Origin: Epiperipatus broadwayi
Lineage: Eukaryota; Onychophora; Udeonychophora; Euonychophora; Peripatidae
Assembly: GCA_028023455.1 (NCBI GenBank)
Contig: JAQFVV010012404.1
Span: 15,921,000 to 15,984,999, forward strand
Reading direction: 5' to 3'
Length of the DNA: 64,000 nt
How positions within the stretch are numbered: position 1 is the stretch's first letter; the number at the start of each line of letters is the position of its first letter. The notes beneath the pieces are model-generated. The model did no database searches, was not told where the DNA came from, and saw only the letters and a list, made by a program, of their open reading frames with translations. Position numbers and translations under genes: made by a program. Below are positions 38,401-51,436 of this stretch, one piece after another.

Positions 38401-38634
38401 AACAATGACAATGGTTTAGTGTGAAGCTATTATTTTTCTTAAGATTTTTTTTTAAAATTAAGATGTTAAATCTTTTCATTAATTCCGGTATTTATGATGT
38501 ATTATTTAAATGACAACTGAATAAAGATTATATTTGTTACAACTTTAAGAATGAAAGTAGTTGGTAGCAAAATAAATAATATTATTGGATAAAATAAAAT
38601 TAAATACTTTATTAAATTGATTTTTTAGTCTTAC
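35436..38634. other. Middle-intron sequence, no gene seen
   Basis: AT-rich. It contains the diverged third copy of the dispersed repeat near 37,600-37,800. No exon was found between the gypsy element and the exon at 38,635. Open frames on plus at 36,144-36,392 and 37,452-37,643 have random composition. Confidence 0.45.
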
Positions 38635-38696
38635 CATGCTCCTTCCAAAGACTAATGTCGGTATCAGGAATATGTTCGCAAGGAACTCTGGGATTT
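38635..38696 (-). CDS. Haem peroxidase gene, 62-bp exon
   Basis: The minus strand has acceptor ...TACAACAG, 62 coding bases and donor GTAAGACT. The reading is NPRVPCEHIPDTDISLWKEH, with one base at each end completing split codons. The upstream exon ends in AG, and this exon begins with A, giving Arg. This exon ends in G, and the next begins AT, giving Asp. In peroxidasin and peroxinectin-like proteins the catalytic domain ends with a stretch of this kind, a Cys-x-x-IP segment followed by D-x-x-LW, directly after the QxxEIRKxSLA helix encoded by the previous exon. The exon is tiny and would be missed by frame-based searches. Confidence 0.85.
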
Positions 38697-41600
38697 CTGT
38701 TGTAATGTATAGAACATTATTGTAAAATAAATGCTAAAATAAACACTTTTGTTTAAAAATATAGGATTATATTTATTGCATGATTAATAACATAATTACA
38801 AACACTAAAAACAGTATTATAATATTTAATAATTAATATACAAGGTTATAAACTTATATGCAATTTTATTTCATAATAAAGTAAAATAATTTCAACTATG
38901 AAGAAAAAGACCTTTATCAGTCAGATTTGCTACTTGCTAAGTAAGTATTTTGATGAATTTACACTCTTGGTAACTTTATGGCTAAGAAAAGCTGGATACT
39001 CATTTGCCCCCCTTCCCCAATATTGGATAGAAAACTGAATTCGCTACAAGTAATTATCTGGAAGAAAAAATATTTTAAATATATTTGGAATTTAAAATAA
39101 TTTGCATGTTTTATGAATTCTGGATTTGAATCTTAGGTCATGGGATGACTAGTAAATATGGTTATCATTATGCCACTAGGCTCTTTTCTTCTGCAATATT
39201 TGATATAATGGTAAAGTGGCAGATTCTGGAGTTTAAATCCATGAAACACAGTACATCTCTATCACTTCCAGTAATTATAAAATCCCAAGCTATCAAACCA
39301 AGTGAATTCTATTTTAATAATATTTCATAAAGCCATGAATTACCTAAAACAAATAGGTAAATTTAAAAATGTATTTATAAATTTGGCTAGATTAAAACAA
39401 TAATGTACTCAAGAAAGATATAATTTATCTATCTTATTAATGTTTCATAACCAATCATTCATTCATTACGAATATAATAAATTAAAATAATAAATACTAT
39501 TTTGGTAGAAATAAATTAAGTGATACTATAAACCATGTTTATTGATAATTAAATGGCAAAGAATCCTAAATCACATAAAAAGTACCCAATCATCATCAAT
39601 AGTAGTTTGTTATGCTTTCAAATATATTTGTTGTAAAGTCATTATATATATATTTTTTAAAATATATATATATATTGTAACCTTATATTTTAGGGTTAAA
39701 TATAAAACTAAGATAGAACTGATTTAAAAATTTCTCTGTCTTTTTCTAAGTGACTTGATTGTCTTGGTTTGCATTTTATATTGACTTGATACTTGCATTT
39801 AAAGTAACTTAATGATGAGAATATGTAGTATTTTGACTTGCTTATTGCATGTATTTTTTTATGTATTAAAATTGCTCTTTTCCATCCACTGATTTAGATC
39901 ATATGTGTTTAACTTGTAAGAAATCAACAATATATATCAAGTTTAGTAAAATGTGATTAAAAATAATAATCCTTATTTATTTAAAATAATCCTAGAAATT
40001 ATCTTTAATTAAAATCAAAAGTCATTTATTTAATTAATTTTCAATTATTAGACAAAATATGATAAATTTGCGTTTTCCAGTGTGACAGAGCGTTCGCGAT
40101 TTTTTTTTTTTTTAAAAGAAACGGGAGTAAAGATAACATGTAAGTAAAACATGTAACGAACATTTTAAAATTTAATAAAACGAATCAAGCCAAAATTTCT
40201 CCTATGAATCAAACTACAAGATTTGTGATATTTTAACAATAACATGACTGGCTGAAGTTAAATAATCTGTTCAAGTTTTGCCAACCAGGACTCAAGTCGC
40301 TGATAATTTTCTCAAATATCTTTATTTAAAATATGTTGGAATGATTAACCTTGAAAGTGGAAGTAACAGCAAAAAGGTCAGTGTATATGGAATACTTTCT
40401 ATTGCATGCAAACTGGTAAAATTAAACAAAATATTTTAATCTCATTGTTTATTCGGATAATTATATTATACGTGCATCATAAAGCATTATACTGATTTAA
40501 TTTATAAAATCTTGGTCATTATTTTAAAACATATTATTATATTATGCATATGCGGAGTGAAACGCTATTTTATGTCTTTGTGTCTCAATGGCTGAATAAT
40601 AAGGAATTGATTATCCTATTTGAACATATATTACCAATAACGTACCTACTATTTAATTTGTTTATTATTCTAAATAATGATAACAGCTGTAGAACAGCTA
40701 ACTAAAAGAAAACTATTTTCTGACTTTCATCTCCAATGTTGGATTATTAGATTATTATTTGCTCCGATTATTTTTCCTATGTGAATAGACAAATTAATAT
40801 AATCTAAATATTATAAATTTGGAACAATGCTTGAGATAGGATGTAGAATTTAATAACTTATAAGGAACATTTTCATTAAAACTCTACATGTCGTGCTTTT
40901 AAAATTATCTCATCTATTCATAGAGCCCACATAAGAGTCCATTAATTTAGAAGTGCTCACAATAATTGGAACAAAAGGAATATAATCACACCTCTGAAGT
41001 TCGGTGTTGTAATTAAAAATTATTATTTTATGTGATGTACATTAATTGTTCAGGATTTGCTATATTTATTTTATGGGTGAATATTTACTATACCCAAAAT
41101 GTTGTGTATTTAATTTAATGTTTATTTAAATAAGAATGTATTTTATTTTATTTTATTTTTATATGAACTTATGTGTGAAGTTCATTACATGTACTTTTCT
41201 ATGCTTAATTTAAATTCAAGAGATTGAAGAGAACAATTAATTGAGGGAACAGCACTTGTGAGAAATTAGGAATTATTGGTGAATTTATAATGTGTGTTAA
41301 CATTACATGAATTATTCCTATGAGTCTTTCCAGCGTTCTGTGCCTATACTTATGTCATATTTATTACATTATTATTATGCTCATATTTAAAGCAGAGTCA
41401 ATCATTATCTCGGTCATCCTTTATTATGAAACACTTTTCATTATGCCTGAACTCATGTCTGATAAACTGCTGGTGTATTCTGAGTTAGCAGAATATTTGA
41501 GGAGGAGGATTTTACATTTTGATTTGAAGTAAATTTTAATACTGCTTTATAATGTTAAATGGCATTAGTCTGTGCTGGTGGTTAATCCACAGAATAATTA

Positions 41601-43810
41601 TTTGCCATTTTCTGTATTTTGCACTCATCCCTGCACTGGTGGTTAATCTGCAGAACTGTGTGTAATTATACTTGTTGCTTGATGGTAGTCTAGAAATCCA
41701 CAGGGCATTCAGTGTTGTATCATCCCTATGTGTAGATGAATGCATCCACAGGAATATCATTTTACTTCATAAATGTAGGTTTGGGCAAAGTATTTTGTAC
41801 TATGATGCTAAAATCATCTTCTTTCATTTATAGGTATAACTTGTAAGTTCAGTCATAAGGAATAGCAGGTTATCTTATCTAAATTGTCCCCATAGTGTCT
41901 CATATGTTTATTTACATAATATTTTAGCTGAATTGAGGTTTGAATCTCCATTTTTTATTATGGCTAACACTCGCAAATATGCCATTACTTATTGATTATT
42001 ATTATAAGTTTACAGTATAGGTTCATTGGTTCTGGAACTGACACATTAGATATTTCATGATTTGATGTTGAACTCCATTCTCTCTTCTCAGAGCTGAAAT
42101 TAAGTCAATTTATAGTAAAATCTTGTGATTGTGACTATTATAAAACTGTGTATAGTATCCATCTATTGAAGTAAACAGATGGAATGGTATTTTATTTATT
42201 CTGTTTATATTATTTGTTTATTTATTTATCATATTGAGACATTATATAATCAACTATTTGTTAATCATAAAATTGTAAATAAATGTTAATTCATAATTTA
42301 ACCTACTGTGCCATTGCTATTTGTCATTCACAAAAGCCAGAAAATCCTACATACTGAGTAGAGCATACATTAGAGCTCATATTGTCACTAATAGGACATA
42401 TAAGTTTTATTAATATTCTGGGGAAATATTTGAATGCTTTTGTTCTTTGTAGTTCATGATGTATGGGGTACAATAAAATCCCATTTACCTCTTCCATCAC
42501 TTTAGCTTTGCTTTGTTAATTCTGAAATATAATACAAAATTGATTGTTTCTATAAAGTCATAGATAAATTTACTAGATAATGTTATGATGGAATATATTC
42601 TTTTAATGCTATAATTTGCAATTCATTAAACATAAGAAGAGTTTCACTGCTATTTATTTAATTATTAATTTAAATTAATCCGGAAGGAACCCAGGTTTTC
42701 CATGTTTACTTACTATTACAAAGCACATACCTAGACTAGCATTTGTACCAAATCCTAAGTATATCTGAGCTATAATAAACCAATGATAGCTATAATTATT
42801 GCTTTCTTGTTAATAATTTGTATCTACCATGTAATAGCTAGTATATACCTGGGGAATCATACATGTTATTCTGAAAGAGTAATTGTTAATAGTTTCAAAA
42901 ATTTTATTATCTTGTCCATGGTCGGCCATAAGGTCTCCTGCAAACAAAAATCACAGTTTAAGGTTTGAAGGATAATAAAAAATATATAATTATAATTTGT
43001 CTTAGGTAATCTAACATACTTTCACATACTGCTACAATGGATCTTCATGGTGTACCCTGACTGCGACCAGATTAGATCATAACAATTTCATGCTATACCA
43101 TTAATGTTGTCTGTTGTGACCTGATCAGACTTTTTGGTTACAATACATATGTTTATAAAGGTAATGGTAACTTGTGGACTCAAAATCCATAGGAGCATGT
43201 TGTCCCTCCCTATACACATAATAATAGTAAAAGCTACGTTAAATTGCAATCATATTTTTGCTTTTATAGTTAGCACAATGATACTTCTTAGATTAACCTA
43301 GATTAACTATTCTGAAGCTAATAAAAGCTAAGTATCCATTTATTGATTAATAATGAATAGATGGCAGAGTTGATATCTTAAAAAAAAATTTAAGCCTGCA
43401 TATAACAGTAAAATATTTACAAAATTCATCCATTCTGCACAGGTGAAAATTGTTATAAAATGCTACTTGTATACAACAGGATTATTTAATAGTGATATAT
43501 TGTCTACTGTCTGATGAAGATAGAGACTCTTTTGAATTCGGATACTGATTGGTTCAGTAAAAGAGGACATATTGCATTTTAAATTCGATTTTACTTAATG
43601 GCATACAGATAATAGAAAATTCAGTCTGTATACATCAAAATGTTTTATAATAAATAGTAGCTTGTTAGAATGAATTCATTTCAAATATATATAAAAGATA
43701 TACTTTGTGGGTTCATCAATGCATATATGTTGTAAGAGATGGCTTACAACTAGCTTTCACACCTGTTCCAATTTCTTTCCCAATGTTTGAATTTCGACCA
43801 AGTGGTAGGC
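38697..43810. other. Third-intron sequence, no gene seen
   Basis: AT-rich DNA at the 3' end (gene orientation) of the 20.7-kb intron 38,697-59,408. A richer patch at 38,160-38,400 follows the intron boundary region but shows no exon. Open frames here (for example 41,320-41,532) have no family match that I recognise. Confidence 0.45.
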
Positions 43811-44110
43811 AAATAAAATATCTTATACACTTTTTTTTTTTCCATGTGTCATAGCATCGGCCGGGACGTGAACCCACAACCGTCTGCAACCAACTACTTG
43901 CTTGCATGGCGGCTGCGATACCTCTCGGCTAACAACGCAAGACTATATCTTATACACTTGCTTATATAAATGTAGCATATCCATATATAAACATACAGAT
44001 AAACTAATGTGTTTGAAATAAAATATCTTATATACTTGCTTATACAAATGTAGTATATACTTATGTACATATAGTACATACACATATAAACATATATATA
44101 AACTAATATG
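43811..44110. repeat. Imperfect ~80-bp tandem repeat containing a SINE
   Basis: The phrase ATATCTTATA.ACTTGCTTATA.AAATGTAG.ATAT followed by ATAAACATA and AAACTAAT.TGTTTGA occurs twice (43,945-44,021 and 44,026-44,115). The first phrase starts a third time at 43,818, where the SINE interrupts it. Confidence 0.6.
43831..43944 (-). mobile_element. tRNA-derived SINE with 13-bp target duplication
   Basis: The minus strand carries an A-box-like TTAGCCGAGAGGT, a B-box GGGTTCACGTCCC and the family end GATGCTATGACACATGG, then A11 (T run 43,831-43,841). The flanks repeat ATATCTTATACAC exactly (43,818-43,830 and 43,945-43,957). It is the same family as 29,277-29,394 but with an A tail instead of (TAAA)n and a better preserved B box. 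Being inserted into a pre-existing tandem repeat, it is younger than that repeat. Confidence 0.9.
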
Positions 44111-45855
44111 TTTGAGAAATTAATTATTGTTTTTTATTTATTGTGAGAAGGCAAATAAATTTGCTATTCACATGAAATATATATATATGCGTGTCAATTG
44201 ATCTATTTGTTTATTGGTAAAAATGAATTGTTTTTCTTTTTTTTTATTCATTAATATCATTAATTAAAAAATATTAATTGACTGACTTATAAGACAAATA
44301 AAAGATTAAAATTTATATGAGGTCAAAATTGTTTGTAAAATGATCGGGTTTGGAATAATGAAAAATAATAAAGATGGTAATATTTTATTTATTATTTTGT
44401 TTATTATTAAGTTCTAAAAATATGTTTTTTACCAAGCACGTAACAAGGAAGCGTTTCACTTTACTGGAAAAATCTACAATTAAATTGACAGCAGAATAGC
44501 ATTCGGGTTTTAAAAAGAAAAGTCTGGAATTGAACTGACAGAAAAAAAAAGTTAAGTTTTCATTTCTTTTAAAAAAAGAAAAAAAAAATTTGGCATTTGA
44601 AAAGAATACAGTAAAATGTTAATATTAGTTTCAAGAAGTTAAACTTTAATTTATTCTGCAAGCTAAAATTCATTATAATAAAAATAATGCAAAGGAACTT
44701 TGAAACTACTAAAAATTGATTGTTTTCTTTAAAAAACTATTTATATATATATATATATCAGCCACCTTATAAATAATAGTTTATAATAGAGGAAACATTA
44801 TGATATATTTGGGGTAAAACGCCAATGCTGTAGCATCTCCAAAGCTACCTTCAATGTCATTATGTCATTTGGAAATTATGGAATTATGAAATTATAAAAT
44901 TTTTCAAGATGTCTGTCTTCTGGAACGCTGGTGTACTGCCATCTTCCATGGATTTATATGGTCAGGAAAGATATTTCATATGTGTTTGTTTCAATCAAGG
45001 AGCATGATATATAAATAACAACAGAGTTGCCATGGATATTGACATTTTTGGGACTGAGTGCTTGCTTTACTCAAGATAAATTATATATCTTATTCATGTG
45101 ATGATTATTTATTTTTTTTTGCTTTTGTCATTTTTTATTTGAAAGTTTATATATTGTAATTTTTTTATTGTGTATTTACAATTCTTTTTTTTTTTTTTAA
45201 ATTCGATCATTTGAAATTAAAAGTAGAACCAGTTGATGGATAATGTCATATTGATTTAAATTAAAGAAAGGAATTCTCGTCAATTAATATGTATGAATTT
45301 TTTTTTTAATAAAAGTAAATTTTCAGATTCCTCTCAACATTGATCCATCAAGACGATCTCGTCTTAAGTAAGGTTTTTCATATATTTAATATTAAGAGTA
45401 AGACTTTAGGGCAACAAGACTAAATAAATTACTAACATTTACTAGTAATTTTGTTTTATTCTGCATGCATAATTAACTCACTGAGTGAATGGTCTTTAGC
45501 TGTCATTAATTTCTACCATGACTTGCAAACAAATAAATGGGAGTGGGGCAGTTATAATTATAATATACTTATCCTAGCCTAAAAAGATTATAATAATTAT
45601 TTTAATGGGGTAGTTTTATAATTAGTGAACTTTTATTGTGCTTTTCTTTATTTTGATTTATGTACATATTTAATGAATTATATAGTATTATTTTGTATAT
45701 AATATACTTTAAATTATTTTGTTTCTGTAGAATGAAGCCATCAAGATATTAGAAAAACCATTCTTGATAATCGGATATTTATTTATTTTATTATTTTTTG
45801 TTTGTAAATATTATTTTTATATGTTTGTTAATAAATTAAGTTGTTTAAACCAATT
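44111..45855. other. Third-intron sequence, no gene seen
   Basis: AT-rich with (AT)n near 44,740 and several T runs. Nothing else is recognised. Confidence 0.4.
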
Positions 45856-46000
45856 GATCTCTGTTTGATCATCACCATCATCATTGTGCATTGATACCAT
45901 TAGATGTTGATCATCACCATCACATTATGAATTTATACTATTAAAGGTTTGATGATCATCATCATTGTATATTGCTCTTATAAATAATTGATCATCATCG
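45856..46000. repeat. Degenerate (ATC)-rich tandem repeat
   Basis: Three imperfect units contain GATCATCACCATCA or GATGATCATCATCATTG, each followed by TAT/TGCAT and AT-rich spacer, at about 50-bp spacing (45,868, 45,911, 45,953, with a weaker one at 45,987). It looks like a decayed minisatellite. Confidence 0.5.
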
Positions 46001-46024
46001 TTATTTTTCTATATCTATGCTTAT

Positions 46025-46500
46025 ATATAGGCATATTTGGTTTATAGTTGAGTAAGTCCATCCCTGAAGAGAGCTGACTGCAAGAACTCCCTGAGTTCAA
46101 ATTCCATGGTGTAATGGGGCCTAAAAATGGAGGTGTAATGAATATGCACTGGCCTAAGTTACATTGAAATTTTGTTAGTAAATTATAAGTTAGTATACTG
46201 AAAGTAGATGTGACTTGGAACTGGGCATTTTATTGTGACATCGTTAGCATCCTATTCAAAGCCCTAGGTCTGACAGTAGTGATATGTGTTCCTTTTGTTA
46301 GATGCCATTCCTGATTCAGTAACATCTGATGTACCCAAATATGTCATTGAATCATGAATTTTGGATATGACTTGTTGTAGGTTGGTTGACACATTTCATC
46401 CAAATCATTCAACTACTTAGTCATATTCGCGTCATCATATGGTGTACCCTGCGGTTCCAGTATATCTGGCACCATCAACTTTGGGGTAGTGGGTTTCATT
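46025..46500 (+). repeat. Possible tRNA-like SINE or unknown repeat
   Basis: A richer-GC segment. TAGTTGAGTAAG (near 46,047) resembles a pol III A box, and GAGTTCAAATTCC (near 46,101) resembles a B box; their spacing of about 50 bases is acceptable. No target duplication or tail was found, and the remaining 350 bp are unrecognised. Confidence 0.3.
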
Positions 46501-46569
46501 ATAATATATATATTAAATGTAAAATACAATTAATCGATTGATTAATAATTCTAAGAGTATAATTCCTAA

Positions 46570-46920
46570 ATTGCAAAGAAGTAATGTAATTTATCAGATT
46601 TCATGTGATGTCAGAAATTATATATCGGTGAATTGAGATGTTCTGTGGAGAAAAGATTGAAGGAGCATCAATTATTATATAATCAAATTAAAAATAATGT
46701 AAATAGTCAATTTAATACAGCTTCAGTATTCTTTGATCATGAAAAGACTTGTAATTATAGGTTTACATTTAATAGTAGTGAAATAAAAATATTAATGGAA
46801 GAAAGAAATCATAAAAAGAGGAAAATTAAAGAGGCAATTTTGATTGATAAATATAAGGATGATGTTATTAATAGGCAAGTTACAAATACAGACATACACA
46901 GCTTATGGAAATATACATAA
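46570..46920 (+). pseudogene. Penelope-like GIY-YIG endonuclease fragment (PLE3)
   Basis: A first frame reads NVIYQISCDVRNYI (near 46,590-46,630). After a frame change, the open frame at 46,633-46,920 reads RCSVEKRLKEHQLLYNQIK, then FFDHEKTCNYRFTF and a basic segment ending in IHSLWKYT. The family shape is (G)xxYxIxCxxCxxxYIGxTxRxxxxRxxEH, then an aspartate/histidine segment, then a basic helix; here the GIY and YIG parts are present with one lesion between them. No RT is seen upstream, so it is a 3' piece of a Penelope-like element. Confidence 0.75.
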
Positions 46921-46954
46921 CATTAAGTTTAAAAAATTTGAAATTCAGTTAAAG

Positions 46955-46981
46955 CTGATGAGAATTACCACGTAATCGAAA
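46955..46981 (+). other. Hammerhead-ribozyme-like core downstream of PLE3
   Basis: CTGATGA (46,955-46,961), a hairpin GAATTAC-CAC-GTAATC (46,962-46,977) and GAAA (46,978-46,981) match the conserved hammerhead core CUGAUGA-stem II-GAAA. The G-C pair at the base of stem II and one bulged A are visible. Penelope-like elements are known to carry hammerhead motifs. I could not identify helices I and III with the cleavage site, so the motif may be a remnant. Confidence 0.4.
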
Positions 46982-46984
46982 ACA

Positions 46985-48370
46985 CTACAAAAGAATTTAA
47001 ACTATAACATTGTATTTACCATTAAAATTTATGTATATATAATTACCAACTATTGATATAACTGAAATCATCAGCCACATGATTATAACAATAACTGATT
47101 TTTTTTATAAATAATTATTTGTTATTATGATTATACAGCTTAACCATTAAATCAATTAAGTAAGGAATATTTGAAGTCAAGAGAATCAAACTTGTTTTAA
47201 GCTAATATTAATTTCTTTTGAAATTTATCTACTTAAATCAAATCATTATGGAATTTCAATGAACATCTGAATCTGTTAATAATAATTTAGCTTTATTTTC
47301 TTAACCAGAATTAAGTACTTATTAATAAATTGCATAACACTATGTAACACCGATGAGCCAGGGGGGTAGTTTTTATTGTGGTTTGAATTTATAATATTTA
47401 AGAGGCAAAATCAATATTTTTGAAACTTCAAAAATATTGATTTTTCCCTTTAAATATTTAATTTTGGTTAAGAAAATAAAGTTAAATTATTATTAACAAA
47501 TTCAGATATTTTTAAAATTTCATAATGATTTTATTTAAATAGATTAATTTCAAAATAAATTATTCTTAGCTTCAAACAATGTTGAATGTTAAGTTGTTTA
47601 AAGTCAAAAAGCACTGTATTAAATTCAGAACTTAAAGAATTTATATCAGTCAAGCAGTATTGAAAATTCAAAACTTGCATTAATAAAAATTTGAATACTT
47701 GTCTTTATTATTGCAACTACTTCTTCACAACGATCACAGTTAGTATTATAGTTATCAGCTATTTAAACTATCATATACCAGATTGTACAGCACAAGTCAT
47801 TGTAAGTTTTCCTTTTAAAAATATAGATTTTTAAAATATTTATTGAGCATAGAAAATTTTTTAATATAGTTTCACAGATGTACAATGGCTTTTTTAGTAA
47901 AATGGTTTTCCAAATCAAATTTCCAAATGAATTATTATGATTATACTGTCATGTGCAAGTTCACAGCTACAAATTTCCAGTCTGTTTGACCGATACTAAT
48001 CATTGCTTTGTTAATTCTAAGGCTTGCATTTAACTACTTGCATAAAAAAAATAAAGATTAGAATCTTAATTTTTGTAATAAAAAGAAAGAACTATTCCCA
48101 TTACTGTAGTTAGTGCAGAAAGGTGACCATTGAGAGTTATATTAATCTAAGTTAATAAGAAGTTTAAGATAAAAAAGATACACTACTGAACATTCACCTC
48201 ATTCTATAAGATAACAAAATAACTCTTGGTTCAGGCACTGTTTTTTGATTATTCATAAATAATCACCATATATGAAAGTCATCTCACTATCCACTCTGGG
48301 GTATCTTGACATCATGATATTTTTAGTGTAAAAGGATTCCAAATCAAATACATAATAATAATTTTAAAAT
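46985..48370. other. Third-intron sequence, no gene seen
   Basis: AT-rich sequence between PLE3 and the small TIR copy. Nothing is recognised. Confidence 0.4.
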
Positions 48371-48580
48371 ATTATGCATTCAGCATTTAGAAAATGCATT
48401 CAGCATTGGATGCAGAAACGTTTGTTATAAAATCCATATCTAGTGCCACAAGCTAGAAATTATTCTGGGGATATTGGATGAGTAGATACTAGAAAGGGAT
48501 TTTATGCACAAACATTCCTGCATTCATTGATTACTCTGGCATGCACTGAGTAGTGCTATTGTATGGAAAGTTTTGCCTCT
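48371..48580. mobile_element. Second copy of the small TIR element, diverged
   Basis: The right end (48,514-48,547) matches 25,263-25,296, and the body keeps 'AAGCTAGAAATTATTCTGGG' and 'ATTTTATGCACAAACATTC'. The following GTAGTGCTATTGTATGGAAAGTTTTGCCT matches the outer flank of the 25,116 copy in inverse, so the family extends beyond the TIR. The left TIR is degraded. It abuts the start of RTE copy A. Confidence 0.55.
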
Positions 48581-48582
48581 GT

Positions 48583-50700
48583 GTAAATAAAAGGTGGATA
48601 AACAACATTATGGAGATTTATGATATATCAGTCAGGGTAAAATAAGAATGGTTATTCAATTTAATAGACGTTACCAAATGCAGATATTTCATCTTTATGC
48701 CCTAATAAGTTCTGTTTATAATGAAGAAGTAGAGGATTTTTATAGTTGTACAAAAGACTTTTTAACAGATCAAACAGTTTAAAATTTGTCATGGGAGACT
48801 TTAATCCTAGAGTTGTTAAATGGTTAAAATATGAAAGTGTTGTAGGTATTATGGTGCTAGAAGTAAGAGATGAATATACTTGTGAAGTTTGCAGAAAAAA
48901 CCCTTTCTTTAAGAAAAATGTTAAACAGAACTAGACATGAAAGCATCCAAATGAAGTTTATAGCAGATTTGAATTATATTTTGACTAACAGAAAATATGT
49001 ATTTCAAGATTACAATATTCTTAATACATTCAACACAGATAGTGATGATTGATTAGTAAGATTTAAGATACTGTCAATGCAAAACTAGAGACAAAAACTA
49101 TTAAACCAATATTAACAGTAGACATACCTAATCTTTATAAGCATTCCAATTTTAAATTATAACAGAATTTAAAGAAAGGCTCAGACTTGAAGGAAATCAA
49201 CAAGAAAATAACTGATACACTATTAAAAAATGGAAGAAAGATAACTAGCTGATACAATAAAAGCAATAAATTATCAGTAAACTTTCTACTCAGAAAAGGC
49301 AATATATGGGGGGAAAGGGATATGATTTTTTTAAAATGATCCTTTAAGAAAAATTGAATATTTAGAACTTTGTCTGATAAAGAGTTAATAACAATATATG
49401 ATAATATAATTCTGAATTGGCAAGAAAGCTATAGAAAATAATATGTCTCAAAATTCTAAATCACCTTCTTGGTATTTGAAGTAAAAATATTTCTGCAATA
49501 AGAAGAAATAATGGAAATATTACTAAAAAAAAAGATGACATTATGAAATATATGGCAGAGTTTTATACAGAATTTATAGTAATAAAAAAAATTATATCTT
49601 CTGAATTACCCAGCATTTTAATAAAGAAATGGAGACATGCAATTTAATCAATGAAAATAAGAAAAAATTCCATGAAATGATAAAATCATAATTGACATAT
49701 TAAAAGAAGCAGGTGAAGAAATGGAAAAAATTATTGGCAAAATTGTCTACTTGATAAAGATGTACCAGATGATTGGTGCAATACAGCAGCCAGTAATAAT
49801 ATTTAAGAAAAAGTTTAAAGAACATATTAGAATTTACAGCTTTACAGAGGACTTTAGATTTTAACCAAAAAATGATCAAGCCAGATTTAAAAGTGGTTTT
49901 AACACAATGGACCACATTCAAATAGTAAGAAAAGTTATCAAAAGGACTAATGTATATAAATTATCATTACGCTTCGAATTTTTAGATTAAGAAAAACTCT
50001 TAATTCTATAAGGGTGTGTATAGTGATTAAGGCATTGTATCATCAAAATATAATACAGGCTATTGTCTTATTCTGAAAAATATTTTTATCAAAATGCAAC
50101 AGTAGTGTTTAGATTACATGGTCATACTAAGAAGATAAATACAGAGAGAACTGTACAACAAGATGATTCCATATATCTAAAACTTTTTACAGCAATTTTA
50201 TAAAAAGCAGTTTGTCATTTAAAAGAGATAATTCCTGGAGTAAATATGGATATTATTTAAGTTGTATAGATTTTGCAGATGATATGGTTGTTTTTGCAAA
50301 TAATACTTCAGAACTTCATGAAATATTGCAAAAGTTATCAGATAAAAATACTAAAGGATTTTCTCAGATGAAAAAAAAAAAAAAGAATGATAATCATGAA
50401 TTAGAAAAAATTAACAACAATAAATATTTTGATCAGATTATTAATACAGATGAAAACATAAAGGATGAAATTATTGATATAATTAAACTTTAGTAAAATG
50501 CTTTTGATAGAAATAACTTAATATTAAAAGGAAATATGCCTATACATTTGGAAAGGAAGTTTTTAATAGATGTGTTTTATCAACTTACTTATAGATATAA
50601 AACTTGGACACTTAACAAAAAGCAATAAAGAGACTTCAGATTATTCAAAAGTAAAAAAAAGGATCAAAACAAAATATATGGGTGAGAGCACAAACTGAAA
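48583..50700 (+). mobile_element. RTE-type LINE, copy A (decayed)
   Basis: Plus-strand remnants follow the order of RTE copy B on the other strand. They start at AACAACATTATGG (endonuclease) and include VMGDFNPRVVKW (48,790), LTNRKYVFQDYN (48,990), an 'AAGCAGGTGAAGAAATGG' segment (49,708) and DFADDMVVFANN (50,270), which keeps both catalytic Asp codons. Many stops and indels are present. It ends near 50,700, just before the PLE2 left arm, so copies A and B form an inverted pair around that arm. Confidence 0.75.
50212..50493 (+). pseudogene. RTE copy A reverse transcriptase, palm fragment
   Basis: An open frame of 93 codons includes IDFADDMVVFANNTSELHEI (RT motif C) and NNNKYFDQIINTDENI, equivalent to the conserved KYLGQxI element after the palm. 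It is the best preserved part of copy A. The codons before it are disrupted. Confidence 0.75.
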
Positions 50701-50744
50701 TTCATATATAGCTCTTATCTACTTCTTCTTCCTCCTTCAATATT

Positions 50745-51430
50745 TTGCTTTTTTCATATTTCAATATAAACTTCATTAATACTCCTTTAACACTTTAAGC
50801 AAAATTTTTTTATTTATAACAGTTTTGACTGTTCTAGCAGTCTTCTTCAGATCTACAACAAAAAAATTATACAAATATTACATCAATACAACCAAAATTT
50901 TTTATATCTTCACATAGACATCTTTATAAAATTATAATAAACCAAAATAATGTAAAACAACTCAATCCAAAACTTTTAAACAAGAATTTTTTTAACCTTT
51001 CAAAATCTGAAATGTATGTAATTCAAATTTTTAACATCAAACCATTAAAAACAGTATTAAATATTAATCTAAAAATACATTAACATTTTTACATAATTAA
51101 AATTACATAAAATAAAAACAGAACAAAACAAAAAAATCAAAAAATTAAAAATCAAAAAAAAAAAAAATTAAAAACCCTAAAAAATAAAATCATTCTTTCC
51201 CGTTTACACACTCATTTATACTTTATGTATTTCCCTTTATATTTCCATACCAACTCTTCAATTCCCTTATTCATTTATTCTTTATTACTTCTTATTATCT
51301 CTACTTATTTAATTACCCTTCTATAACATTTAATATCCATACAAACTTAACTATTCTTACCTTAAAACTTTTACACTACCTCCACTTTTCCATTATTTTT
51401 CTTTTTTTCAGTACCACCCACCTCCCTCTA
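50745..51430 (-). repeat. Penelope-like arm (PLE2), left, inverted
   Basis: This is the reverse complement of 57,925-58,625, about 90% or more identical by eye. Landmarks are TTCAATATAAACTTCATTAATAC, CTGTTCTAGCAGTCTTCTTC and ATTATACAAATATTACATCA. Reverse-complemented, it holds CTGAAGA-AGACTG-loop-CAGTC-AAAA, the changed counterpart of the core at 58,535. The right end of the homology meets the RTE copy B tail near 51,430. Confidence 0.85.
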
Positions 51431-51436
51431 TCCATC

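Noticed and set aside
43505-43540. CTGATGAAGATAGAGACTCTTTTGAATTC as a hammerhead
   Set aside because: The first block fits, but the stem loop is a single base and GAAA is replaced by GAATT, so the core is not supported.
43716-43907. 63-codon minus frame starting at 43,907
   Set aside because: It crosses the SINE and its flank; the target duplication shows a retroposed insert rather than a gene.
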